A DNA stretch of 45,967 nucleotides from Candidatus Omnitrophota bacterium (GTDB lineage Bacteria; Omnitrophota; Gorgyraeia; Gygaellales; Profunditerraquicolaceae). Location: contig JAHJCJ010000110.1 of assembly GCA_018812825.1 (NCBI GenBank), positions 1 to 45,967 on the forward strand. The letters run 5' to 3'. Positions 8,200 through 17,552 of this stretch are shown in pieces. The translations under genes were made by a program, and so were the position numbers. The first letter of the stretch is position 1, and each line of letters begins with the position of its first letter. The notes beneath the pieces are model-generated. The model searched no databases. It had not been told where the DNA came from and was given only the letters and a program-made list of their open reading frames with translations.

Positions 8200-10161
8200 A
8201 TGGATGCTAAGAATAAAAGGAATTTTATCCTCTTAGGGCATGCCCAGTCAGGGAAGACTACTATTACTGAGAGCATACTTTATTTTACCAAGGCTGTTAA
8301 TCGCAAGGGTAAGATTGAAGATGGTTCTACGGTAAGCGATTACAGTTTTGACGAAATTGAAAGAAAGAGTTCTATAAATTTAAGCTTGCTCTTTTGTGAT
8401 TATGAAGGTTGCCGTATTCAGATTGTTGATACGCCGGGCTACGCAGATTTCTTTGGCGAGGTAATCGCGGGGTTGCGTGCAGTAGACAGTGCAATTATTG
8501 TTGTAGATGTTACAAGCGGGATACAGGTGGGAGTTGAGCGCGCCTGGCAGATGGTTGAGGCAGCAGGCCTCCCTTGCATGTTCTTTATCAATAAAATTGA
8601 TAAAGAGGGCGCTGATGTGAATAAGGTCCTGGCGGATTTAAAATCAAGTTTTTCTAAAAACTGCGTAATTATTGAGTCATTGGAAGATCCGCTTTTGATG
8701 GAAGCAATTGCTGAAAGTGATGATAATTTACTGGAGAAGTATCTTTCGGTATTAAGGTTATCGATAGATGAGATTAAGGGCGGATTAGCTGCAGCAGTCT
8801 ATAAGCGCAAACTCTTTCCGGTAATTTCTGGTTCTGCCTTGGCGGATAAAGGAATCAAGGATTTACTCGACGATATATTAGAGTATTTTCCCAGTCCTCT
8901 AGATAGGATTTCTGTAGTTGTCACCAACTCCTTAAAAGCAGATGAAATAAAAGAGGTGGTTTTAAAGGAGGACTCACCTTTTTCAGCCCTTGTTTTTAAA
9001 AATATCTCCGATCCCTATGTGGGGCAACTTTCTTTGCTGCGCATTTTTTCTGGCACGCTTGCCTCCAACTCTAGTTTTTATAATGTTAACAAAAAGACTA
9101 AAGAAAGGATCGGCCAGATTAATATTTTGCAGGGTAGGGAACAAAGGGGCTTAGAAGCGGCTTCTTGCGGAGATATTATAGCTATTCCAAAACTTAAAGA
9201 AACCAATGTTTCTGATTCTTTGAGCCAAGATAAGGAGCAGTTCCTGTTTGATGCTTTAGTTTTTCCGGAACCGGCGATCTCGGCGTCAGTAAAACTTAAA
9301 TCCCGCGAGGATGAAGAAAAGATTGCTATGGCTTTGCATAAATTGACTACGGATGATCCGACATTTAAGGTTTCACACGATACACAAACCAAGGAACTGA
9401 TTATTTCCGGATTAGGTGATTTGCATCTTGATGTGATGGTTGCCCGGATGAAAAAAAGGTTCAATGTTGCTGTTGAATTGGGTATACCTAAGGTTTCATA
9501 CAAAGAGACGATTACCAAAAGCGCAAGGGTCCAGGGGAAATTTAAAAGGCAATCCGGAGGCCGCGGTCAGTATGGAGATTGCACTATTGAAGTCCAACCT
9601 CTGGAGAGAGGTAAAGGGCTGGAGTTTGTGGATAAAATATTTGGGGGAGCGATCCCGCGTAATTTTATTCCTTCGGTAGAGAAAGGAGTACGCCAGGCAG
9701 CTAGTGAAGGGGCGGTTGCGGGTTACCCGATAGAAGACGTGCGGGTTACTTTGGTTGACGGTTCATATCATGAAGTAGATTCTTCGGATATGGCCTTTCA
9801 GATTGCAGGTGCCATGGCCCTGAGAAAGGCAATAAGCGAAGCCGGCCCGGCGTTACTTGAACCAATTATGGATGTGGAGGTTACTATTCCTGAGGAATGT
9901 TTAGGTGCCATTACTGGGGATATCAATTCTCGGCGTGGCCGCATAGTAGGAATGGAAATCAAAGGTAAAACTCAGATCGTAAAGGCCCAGGTTCCTCTCT
10001 CGGAGATGTTTAAGTATACCAATGACCTGCGTTCGATTACCGCCGGACGGGGATCATACCGGATGCATCTGTCTCACTACGAAAACCTGCCGCACAAAAT
10101 TGCCTCGCCAATTATTAACCAATATCAGTCCACCAAAAAACAAGAGGAAGTCGGCCGTTAA
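8200..10161 (+). CDS. Elongation factor G-like translational GTPase
   Basis: GHAQSGKTT P-loop, DTPGYADF, NKID, SGGRGQYGDCTIEVQP and VDGSYHEVDSSDMAFQIAG EF-G domain IV/V signatures; P-loop variant suggests a second EF-G-like paralogue. Confidence 0.88.
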   Translation: MDAKNKRNFILLGHAQSGKTTITESILYFTKAVNRKGKIEDGSTVSDYSFDEIERKSSINLSLLFCDYEGCRIQIVDTPGYADFFGEVIAGLRAVDSAIIVVDVTSGIQVGVERAWQMVEAAGLPCMFFINKIDKEGADVNKVLADLKSSFSKNCVIIESLEDPLLMEAIAESDDNLLEKYLSVLRLSIDEIKGGLAAAVYKRKLFPVISGSALADKGIKDLLDDILEYFPSPLDRISVVVTNSLKADEIKEVVLKEDSPFSALVFKNISDPYVGQLSLLRIFSGTLASNSSFYNVNKKTKERIGQINILQGREQRGLEAASCGDIIAIPKLKETNVSDSLSQDKEQFLFDALVFPEPAISASVKLKSREDEEKIAMALHKLTTDDPTFKVSHDTQTKELIISGLGDLHLDVMVARMKKRFNVAVELGIPKVSYKETITKSARVQGKFKRQSGGRGQYGDCTIEVQPLERGKGLEFVDKIFGGAIPRNFIPSVEKGVRQAASEGAVAGYPIEDVRVTLVDGSYHEVDSSDMAFQIAGAMALRKAISEAGPALLEPIMDVEVTIPEECLGAITGDINSRRGRIVGMEIKGKTQIVKAQVPLSEMFKYTNDLRSITAGRGSYRMHLSHYENLPHKIASPIINQYQSTKKQEEVGR

Positions 10162-10171
10162 CTTGATTATT

Positions 10172-10873
10172 ATGAAAATAAGCGTATTTGCAATATCGGA
10201 AATTGCTTTAGGTAAACATAACGTAAAAGATACAAGGCTTGATCAAGCAGATAAGCTGGTTAAGGCCAAGAAGAAAACTTATCCTCAGGTAGAGATAGTT
10301 GGCGAAGATGCAGCTTTAGAGGCGGATGCCATTATTATCCCAAAGGATGCTAAGACAGATTTGATTCTTAAGGATTTGGATTTTGTGGAAACTCGTTTAT
10401 CCAAGTCTCCGGAAGATAAGGAAAAGATAATATTAAATAAAATGAAGGAAGCTTTGGAGAGGGAGGATTTTGTTTCTACGCTTGGATTATCCAAGGAAGA
10501 GAAAGAGTTTATCTCTGGATATGGTCTGCTTACCATTAAACCAGTGGTAATAATAAGTAAAGAAGAAATAGAAGATATAGGAGGTCTGTTGTCTAAGGTC
10601 TTAGCACAGAGCGGGTACATCTGTTTTCTTACTGTAGGGGATAAAGAAAACCGCGCCTGGTTGATTAAAAAAGGCACTACTGCCTGGGAGGCAGCAGGAG
10701 TCATACATTCAGATATACAACAGGGTTTTATCCGCGCAGAAATAATCAGTTTTAATGATTTTATTCAAGCGCAGGGAGAAGCCCAGGCTAAGCAGGCAGG
10801 CAAGATGCGGCTTGAACAAAAAGAGTATATCATGCAGGACGCAGATTTAGTTAATTTCCGCTTTAATAAGTAA
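10172..10873 (+). CDS. YchF/OLA1-related protein (DUF933/TGS C-terminal domain) without the GTPase core
   Basis: RAWLIKKGTTAWEAAGVIHSDIQQGFIRAEIISFNDFIQAQGEAQAKQAGKMRLEQKEYIMQDADLVNFRFN matches the YchF C-terminus; no P-loop. Start set at internal ATG 10172, after the EF-G-like stop. Confidence 0.82.
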   Translation: MKISVFAISEIALGKHNVKDTRLDQADKLVKAKKKTYPQVEIVGEDAALEADAIIIPKDAKTDLILKDLDFVETRLSKSPEDKEKIILNKMKEALEREDFVSTLGLSKEEKEFISGYGLLTIKPVVIISKEEIEDIGGLLSKVLAQSGYICFLTVGDKENRAWLIKKGTTAWEAAGVIHSDIQQGFIRAEIISFNDFIQAQGEAQAKQAGKMRLEQKEYIMQDADLVNFRFNK

Positions 10874-10915
10874 TTTATTTCGAAAAATGAGTTATTATCC
10901 AAAGGGAGAAAGATC

Positions 10916-12472
10916 ATGGTTAAGATAAAACGGGCACTTATCAGCCTGTCAGATAAGACGGGTATCGTGGATTTAGCTAGAGAACTAAAGAAGTTTAATG
11001 TAGAGATTATTTCTACGGGTGGCACGGCAAAATTGCTGCGTGAAAGTAATATCGAGGTCAAGGATGTCTCGCAATATACCGGATTTCCCGAGATGCTCGA
11101 CGGAAGGGTAAAGACATTACACCCTAAGATCCACGGTGGGTTGCTTGCTTTACGCAGGAATCAAGAGCATATACAGACGTTGGAAGAACAAGGTATTAGT
11201 CTTATTGATTTGGTTGTAGTTAATCTCTACCCTTTCGAAAAGACTATTCGCAAGCCCGGCGTGAGTATTGATGAGGTTATTGAAAATATTGATATTGGTG
11301 GTCCGTCTATGTTGCGTTCAGCAGCAAAAAACCATCAGTCTGTGGCAGTAATTTGCAATCCGCATCACTATCCCCAGGTAATTGCTGAGTTACAAAAGAA
11401 TAACGGTTCTCTACCGGAAGACTTAATGCGCGAATTAGGCATCGAAGCTTATCGCCATACCGGTCAATATGATACTACTATATATAATTACCTGAGCAGC
11501 TATTTTAAAACCAATAAAACTGTAGAAGGTTTCCCTGTTGAATTTAATTTATCTTTTGAGAAGATTCAGAGTTTACGTTACGGGGAAAATCCTCATCAGC
11601 AGGCTGCGTTTTATAAGCAAAGAGATAAAACAAAAGGATTGATTAAAGCTCGGCAACTGCAGGGAAAAGAGCTTTCGTTTAACAATATTTTGGATCTCAA
11701 TTCCGCTCTTGAGTTAGTGAAAGAATTCAAGAATCCAGCAGCGGTAGTTGTCAAACACAATAATCCCTGTGGGGTTGCGGAAGATAAGTCTTTGGCCAGG
11801 GCCTATTTTAATGCCTGGAAATGCGATAAGCTTTCGGCATTCGGAGGGATTGTGGCTTTAAATAGAAAGATGGATTTAGCTACTGCCAAAATTGTGGCGA
11901 AGAGTGATTTTCTTGAATGTATTATTGCCCCTGCTTACGATAAAGAGGCTTTGGGTTTATTTAAAGATAAGAAAAACTTGCGCTTGCTGGAATTAGATGA
12001 TTTAAGCATAGTTGATGAGCCAGAGTTTAAGCGTGTTAGCGGCGGCATGCTTTTGCAGGGTAAAGATCTGCTTACTCTTGATACAAATAATCTTAAAGTG
12101 GTGACTAAGAAAAAACCAAGCCGGGGCCAAATGGAAAGTTTAATCTTTGGTTGGAAGGTAGCCAAGCATGTTAAATCCAATGCCATTGTTTTTACTAAAG
12201 GCACAAAGACTGTGGGTATTGGCGCTGGGCAAATGTCCCGCGTAGATTCTGTAATGATCGCTAAAAATAAATCCGGCAAGCTTAGTAAGGGGTGTTGTCT
12301 AGCTTCGGACGCATTCTTTCCAAAAGAAGATGCGATTTCCTGGGCGCATAAGGCAGGTGCCCAGGCGATAATCCAACCAGGAGGCTCTATCGCTGACCAG
12401 AGGATTATTAGGGCTTGTGATAAGCATAAAATTGCTATGGTTACCACAGGCATAAGGCATTTCAAGCATTAA
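10916..12472 (+). CDS. purH: Bifunctional AICAR transformylase/IMP cyclohydrolase
   Basis: ALISLSDKTGIVDLARELKKFNVEIISTGGTAKLL, GFPEMLDGRVKTLHPKIHGG, SLRYGENPHQQAAFY, SDAFFPKEDAI. Confidence 0.97.
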   Translation: MVKIKRALISLSDKTGIVDLARELKKFNVEIISTGGTAKLLRESNIEVKDVSQYTGFPEMLDGRVKTLHPKIHGGLLALRRNQEHIQTLEEQGISLIDLVVVNLYPFEKTIRKPGVSIDEVIENIDIGGPSMLRSAAKNHQSVAVICNPHHYPQVIAELQKNNGSLPEDLMRELGIEAYRHTGQYDTTIYNYLSSYFKTNKTVEGFPVEFNLSFEKIQSLRYGENPHQQAAFYKQRDKTKGLIKARQLQGKELSFNNILDLNSALELVKEFKNPAAVVVKHNNPCGVAEDKSLARAYFNAWKCDKLSAFGGIVALNRKMDLATAKIVAKSDFLECIIAPAYDKEALGLFKDKKNLRLLELDDLSIVDEPEFKRVSGGMLLQGKDLLTLDTNNLKVVTKKKPSRGQMESLIFGWKVAKHVKSNAIVFTKGTKTVGIGAGQMSRVDSVMIAKNKSGKLSKGCCLASDAFFPKEDAISWAHKAGAQAIIQPGGSIADQRIIRACDKHKIAMVTTGIRHFKH

Positions 12473-13824
12473 TGGATGGTTATTTCCGAGCCGTCAAATA
12501 CCTAGAATCTTTTGTCAATTACGAAAAGCTAGATTGGTATTCATATAAGAAATCCCTAGGCCTACAAAGAATAAAAAGCTTCTTACAGTTTATCGGTAAT
12601 CCCCAGGAAGAACTTAAAGTTATTCATATCGCAGGCTCTAAAGGTAAAGGCTCGACATGTGTTTTTGTCGCCTATATATTAAGACAGGCAGGTTTTTCTG
12701 TTGGATTATATACCTCTCCGCATTTATCGGATTTTAGGGAGCGTATCCGCATTCTTAAGCCCCGCCAATCAAATTCACAATTGCCATTTGAAGGGTCAAT
12801 ATCCAAAGAATATCTTACAGGTTTAGTTGAGTTTTTAAAGCCAGTAATAAAGGGATTTGAGAAGTTTTCCATACACAATCGTCATTTTCACTACGGTAGA
12901 CTCTCTTTTTTTGAGGTTTATACCGCGTTGGCATTTTTGTATTTTAAAGAGAAGAAAGTAGATTTTGTGGTGATGGAAACCGGCATGGGCGGCAGGCTTG
13001 ATGCGACTAATGTTGCTCAAAGCCTGGTCTGTGCCATAACGCCAATAAGCTATGAACATACCCGTTATCTGGGGAAAACATTAACTCAGATTGCCGGTGA
13101 AAAGGCAGGGATTATCAAACAAAAATCCCTGGTTATTTCTTCGATACAGAAAAAAGAAGCTGCGCAGGTTATTCAAAATAAGTCTGCTAGCTTGCAAGCA
13201 AAGCTCTTTACTGTAGGCAAAGATATAAAATATTCTACTAAAGGCAAATATTTTTCGATAAAAGGGATAAATAATAATTATACCAACTTACGAATTAATC
13301 TTTTAGGCCGGCATCAGTTAATTAATGCCAGTCAGGCTGTGGGTATAATTGAGGCCTTGGGGTCGTATGGATTTAAAGTCAGTGTTAATTGCATAAAGAA
13401 GGGCCTTTATAATACTCTTTGGCCGGGCAGGCTGGAGGTACTTTGCCGTAAACCCTGCATTGTGGTTGATGGCGCCCAGAATGCTGCATCCGCAGCTGTT
13501 CTGAAATCAGCAGTCACAAGTATTTTTAAATATAAGAAACTTATATTAGTATTTGGGGTTTCACAGGATAAAGATATCAAAGGTATGGTTAGCCAACTTT
13601 CCGGCCTGGCGCATAAAATTATTTTAACTTGTGCTGATAATCCGCGGGCTGCTTTGCCTAAATACTTGAAGAGATATTTCTCGGCCAAAGAAAAAGAAAT
13701 CTTTATAACGGCTGGCGTAAGAGAAGCAAAGGTGCTTGCTTTGAAAGTTGCAAACTTACAAGATTTAATATTGGTTACTGGATCTTTATTTGTTGTGGGT
13801 GAATTTAGAGATGCTTATAGATAA
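12472..13824 (+). CDS. folC: Folylpolyglutamate synthase/dihydrofolate synthase
   Basis: VIHIAGSKGKGSTCVFVAYILRQAGFSVGLYTSPHL, MGGRLDATN, DGAQNAAS. Confidence 0.95.
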   Translation: MDGYFRAVKYLESFVNYEKLDWYSYKKSLGLQRIKSFLQFIGNPQEELKVIHIAGSKGKGSTCVFVAYILRQAGFSVGLYTSPHLSDFRERIRILKPRQSNSQLPFEGSISKEYLTGLVEFLKPVIKGFEKFSIHNRHFHYGRLSFFEVYTALAFLYFKEKKVDFVVMETGMGGRLDATNVAQSLVCAITPISYEHTRYLGKTLTQIAGEKAGIIKQKSLVISSIQKKEAAQVIQNKSASLQAKLFTVGKDIKYSTKGKYFSIKGINNNYTNLRINLLGRHQLINASQAVGIIEALGSYGFKVSVNCIKKGLYNTLWPGRLEVLCRKPCIVVDGAQNAASAAVLKSAVTSIFKYKKLILVFGVSQDKDIKGMVSQLSGLAHKIILTCADNPRAALPKYLKRYFSAKEKEIFITAGVREAKVLALKVANLQDLILVTGSLFVVGEFRDAYR

Positions 13825-15193
13825 TCTTGACGATACAATTGCCGCAATTTCTACTGCCGTAGGAGAAGGTTCAGTAGGGATCGTGCGTTTAAGCGGGCCA
13901 AGGGCATTGATTATTACTGATGCGCTATTCGTCGGCAAAAAAGGTTTAAAACCCTCGAAGTCTAAAACTTACACCATGCATTATGGTAAAATAGTCCACG
14001 CCGGACAGATTCTTGATGAGGTGATTCTTACTGTAATGCGCGCTCCCCATTCATATACCAGAGAGGATGTGGTTGAGATAAATTGCCATGGCGGTATTGT
14101 AGCTTTGCGTAAAATTCTGGATTCAGTGTTAGAGAATGGTTGCCGGATGGCTACCCCGGGTGAGTTTACCAGGCGAGCGTTTTTAAATGGACGAATTGAC
14201 CTGGCTCAGGCAGAAGCGGTCATTGATATTATCCGTGCAAAAACCGATTCTGCGCTTAAAGTAGGCATAGAACAATTAAGGGGAGGTTTATCAAAAGAGA
14301 TATATAAAATCCGTCAGGGTCTATTAAATATCCTGGTAATTTTAGAGGCAAATATTGATTTCCCCGAAGAAGATCTAAAACCGCAGGATATGGCTGGGAT
14401 ATCTAAAAGTCTGGCTGTTGTTAGGGCGCAGTTAAACAGGTTGTTGGATAGCGCCAAGGCTGGCAGGATATTGCGTGATGGAATACACGTAGTTATTTGC
14501 GGAAAGCCGAATGTGGGTAAATCGTCGCTTTTAAATGCCTTGCTTAAAAAAGAACGTTCCATCGTTACTTCTGTTGCCGGCACCACCCGTGATTCGATTG
14601 AAGAAATAATCGATATAAAAGGCATTCCGGTGAGAATTGTGGATACTGCGGGGATTCTAAAACCGCGTAACCTTATCGAAAAAAAGGCTGTTTGGAGGGC
14701 GAAGACCCATATTCGCTCATCAGACCTGGCAATTATTTTATTTGACGCAAGCAGAAGGCTGGATGAAGACGACTGGAAACTGATGAAAGCAGTTAAAAAT
14801 AAAAATGTTATCGCGGTAATCAATAAGATTGACCTAAAGGGGCAGATTCAAAAAGAAAAGCTTTTCAAGGTATTTCATAAAGTAGTTGAGCTTTCTGCTA
14901 AAAAGGCAAAGAATATTAATTTGCTTGAGGATGCGCTTTGCGAATTTGTTTATCAGGGTAAGCTGCGTAGCCCGGAGTTTATGCTGGTGAGCAACTTAAG
15001 GCATATCAGCGCGCTTAAAGAGGCACAAAAACTGTTTAGTAATGCCTCATCCGCCTTAGATAACAAGCTGCCGTTAGAATTTCTAACTCAGGATTTAAAG
15101 GATGCCAGCGTTTATTTAGATGAAATACTGGGTAAGGATCTTTCAGGCGATCTTTTGGACAGGATATTTGCTGATTTCTGTATTGGTAAATAA
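13811..15193 (+). CDS. mnmE: tRNA uridine-5-carboxymethylaminomethyl modification GTPase MnmE
   Basis: DTIAAISTAVGEGSVGIVRLSG, GKPNVGKSSLLNALL, AGTTRDSIEE, C-terminal CIGK. Start placed at ATG 13811, overlapping the folC end. Confidence 0.96.
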   Translation: MLIDNLDDTIAAISTAVGEGSVGIVRLSGPRALIITDALFVGKKGLKPSKSKTYTMHYGKIVHAGQILDEVILTVMRAPHSYTREDVVEINCHGGIVALRKILDSVLENGCRMATPGEFTRRAFLNGRIDLAQAEAVIDIIRAKTDSALKVGIEQLRGGLSKEIYKIRQGLLNILVILEANIDFPEEDLKPQDMAGISKSLAVVRAQLNRLLDSAKAGRILRDGIHVVICGKPNVGKSSLLNALLKKERSIVTSVAGTTRDSIEEIIDIKGIPVRIVDTAGILKPRNLIEKKAVWRAKTHIRSSDLAIILFDASRRLDEDDWKLMKAVKNKNVIAVINKIDLKGQIQKEKLFKVFHKVVELSAKKAKNINLLEDALCEFVYQGKLRSPEFMLVSNLRHISALKEAQKLFSNASSALDNKLPLEFLTQDLKDASVYLDEILGKDLSGDLLDRIFADFCIGK

Positions 15194-15371
15194 AACCTAT
15201 TGCAGAAAATCATTTTTCATTAGATAATAAACCTTATAGTTTACGGGTTATCTCGGCGTTTCAAAATCATAGCATTTAGATCAAGGATGGAGTATTTTGA
15301 TCGCCACGAAGGAAACAAGAAAATTAACTTTAGGTTTTGCTGGGGGGTCAATTTTAAGGGCTTAAAGGGAT

Positions 15372-15932
15372 ATGAATAAAAATAAGATTGAAAAGGCAGT
15401 ACGCCAGATATTGGAAGCGATTGGCGAGGACCCGTTAAGGAAAGATTTGTTGGAGACTCCGCGCCGGGTTGCCGATATGTACGAAGAGATTTTCTCCGGG
15501 ATAAAACAAGACCCGGAAAAAGAGCTGGAAGTTATCCTTGAGCAGAAGCATCATGAAATTATACTATTGCGTGGGATCCCTTTGTATTCCGTCTGTGAAC
15601 ACCACCTTTTGCCTTTTACCGGCAGGGTGCATATTGCGTATATCCCTAAGAATGGCCGGGTTACGGGTTTAAGCAAACTTGGCCGGGTAGTTGATATATT
15701 GAGCCGCCGTCCGCAGGTTCAGGAGCGCTTGACTACCCAGATTGCTGAGATTATTATGGGAAAGTTAAACCCGCTGGGGGTAATGGTGGTAATTGAGGCA
15801 GAGCATCTTTGTATGTCTATGCGTGGGGTAAAGAAGCCTGGAGTAATGACAGTAACCAGCGCTGTGCGGGGGATTTTTAAGGAGAATCAAAAGACTCGTT
15901 CTGAAGCATTAACTTTAATGAAGCAAGATTAA
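15372..15932 (+). CDS. folE: GTP cyclohydrolase I
   Basis: [55 protein letters not shown]. Confidence 0.96.
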   Translation: MNKNKIEKAVRQILEAIGEDPLRKDLLETPRRVADMYEEIFSGIKQDPEKELEVILEQKHHEIILLRGIPLYSVCEHHLLPFTGRVHIAYIPKNGRVTGLSKLGRVVDILSRRPQVQERLTTQIAEIIMGKLNPLGVMVVIEAEHLCMSMRGVKKPGVMTVTSAVRGIFKENQKTRSEALTLMKQD

Positions 15933-16044
15933 ATGGCCTTATTCTAAAAGGGCGTGGTTCATGCGCTATGCGCAAGGATTTCGTTAGACAAAAGAATTAA
16001 AGAGCTCAATTTTTGGCCGCGAAAGTATAAAAGGAGTAAATAAG

Positions 16045-16959
16045 GTGAGAAAAATAGTGTTATTGTTGGTTTTGTTATCTTTGTTATCCGGCTGCGCTAC
16101 TTATAAATTCCAGAAGGGTCCTGCTCCTTATGAGAAAGGGTATGTTGTTTCTTACGACGGAAAACTTATCCCGGAGTATACTCTTGGTCAGGATAACTCT
16201 GTGCCTGGATTGGTTTTGGCAAAAGAACGTTTTAACAGGAGGCGCGCTACAGTTGAGTACTACTATAAGAAAATGGGTCAAATAGAGGCTCGTATTAGAG
16301 AGTTTTTTTGGGATCCGCCGGCGATGCTTGTAGATTTAATAGGTGGCCTATTACGTTGGCCTTTTGTTGCTGTTGCGGATTATAAGTATAATCATAATCT
16401 TAAGTATAAGGAGAAGGTTGATCAGCTTGATGAGCAAAGAGATGAGCTAGAGAAGGTCAGAATAAATAATTTAAAAGCAAAGCTTAAAATTTATATAGAT
16501 GGAGATTTGGTAAAAGAGTTTGCTCAAAAAGAGCCTCCTGTGTCAGAAATAGTAGTTTCTCCGCAGCAGGCGCCTGTTACAGCGGCTCCCGCCTCTCCCG
16601 TAGCTGTTATTATTCCTGATAAAGCAAAACGAGCTGTGCCTAAAGAAAAGAAAAAAGTATTGCCTGTTGAACCAGTAAACCTTGAGCCACCGGTTGCCGT
16701 GATTATTGCCAAACCAATCAAAGGGCCTTCTCCGCTCCAAGTGAATTTTAACGGGGCTAAATCTTATTCCAAGTCCAACAGAATAGTTTCTTATGTCTGG
16801 GATTTTGGCGATGGAGATGCATCTATTAAAAATAACCCGGTGAATACGTATTGGAGTACTACTTACGGTTCACGCAACTTTACCGCCACGCTTACGGTAA
16901 AAGATGAAAAAGGGCAGACTGCCAGTACGAGTACGAATATTGAAGTTATAGCAAAATAA
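16045..16959 (+). CDS. Lipoprotein with C-terminal PKD domain
   Basis: Signal peptide with lipobox LLSGC; Pro-rich linker; SYVWDFGDGD PKD signature. Confidence 0.8.
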   Translation: MRKIVLLLVLLSLLSGCATYKFQKGPAPYEKGYVVSYDGKLIPEYTLGQDNSVPGLVLAKERFNRRRATVEYYYKKMGQIEARIREFFWDPPAMLVDLIGGLLRWPFVAVADYKYNHNLKYKEKVDQLDEQRDELEKVRINNLKAKLKIYIDGDLVKEFAQKEPPVSEIVVSPQQAPVTAAPASPVAVIIPDKAKRAVPKEKKKVLPVEPVNLEPPVAVIIAKPIKGPSPLQVNFNGAKSYSKSNRIVSYVWDFGDGDASIKNNPVNTYWSTTYGSRNFTATLTVKDEKGQTASTSTNIEVIAK

Positions 16960-17001
16960 CCCCTTAAGGAATAGAAATAATTCTTTTCCGCAATCTTCTC
17001 T

Positions 17002-17405
17002 TTAGAATTTTGTCTTCTGCCGCTTTCGTAATATTCCCTTGCGAGATAATCTGCTTTGGTATAAATCTGCGGTTGTTCGGCCTAGCCTTAAGATTTTATC
17101 ATAAGTCTTTGTTAAAAGACCTAATTCCGGGATGGTTATGCGTAGTAACTCTTGCGTTTCCTTCTAAAGAATACAGTATTTTTTGATTAGCTTGTTATCC
17201 ATCTGGGTGTTATAGAATATTCCCCAGGGACAGGGAGTAAACGTGGCGGCTAAGACAAAACAAGCCGGGAAGATCAATGTCCGCTTTATGTAACTGAAGC
17301 AAATTAAATTGTTTTCTATGGGTTATCTTGATGTCTCTAAAGGTTTGCGGTTAAACTTCGGTAATTCGTTCAGGAATAATACTCCATGGAGGGTCGATTA
17401 AAAGG
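17002..17405 (-). pseudogene. Decayed fragment of a second comM/yifB (Mg-chelatase-like AAA) gene
   Basis: Minus-strand conceptual translation gives STLHGVLFLNELPKFNRKPLE..., IFPACFVLAATFTPCPWGIFYNTQMDNKLIKKYCIL*KETQELL...TKTYDKILRLGRTTADL. This matches [66 protein letters not shown] and RAYDKILKVSRTIADL of the intact gene at 19069-20601, with internal stops and a deletion. Confidence 0.85.
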
Positions 17406-17552
17406 ATAATGGGGCAACAATACGCTTCAGCGAATTTAATTTGAGCTGGTGGTTAGTATAATCTAAATATACTTATCATTTTGGAAAGAAGTGTTCTAAT
17501 TAAAAAATGCAAAAGGACTAATAGAAAATAAGTAGTAAAGGACAAAGGTGTA

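Noticed and set aside
10022-10171. N-terminal extension of the YchF-like ORF (MTCVRLPPDG...)
   Set aside because: It overlaps the EF-G-like C-terminus out of frame; the ATG at 10172 gives the natural start.
15194-15371. Intergenic region between mnmE and folE checked for tRNA or riboswitch
   Set aside because: No cloverleaf, no T-psi-C-type box and no recognised riboswitch core seen; left unassigned.
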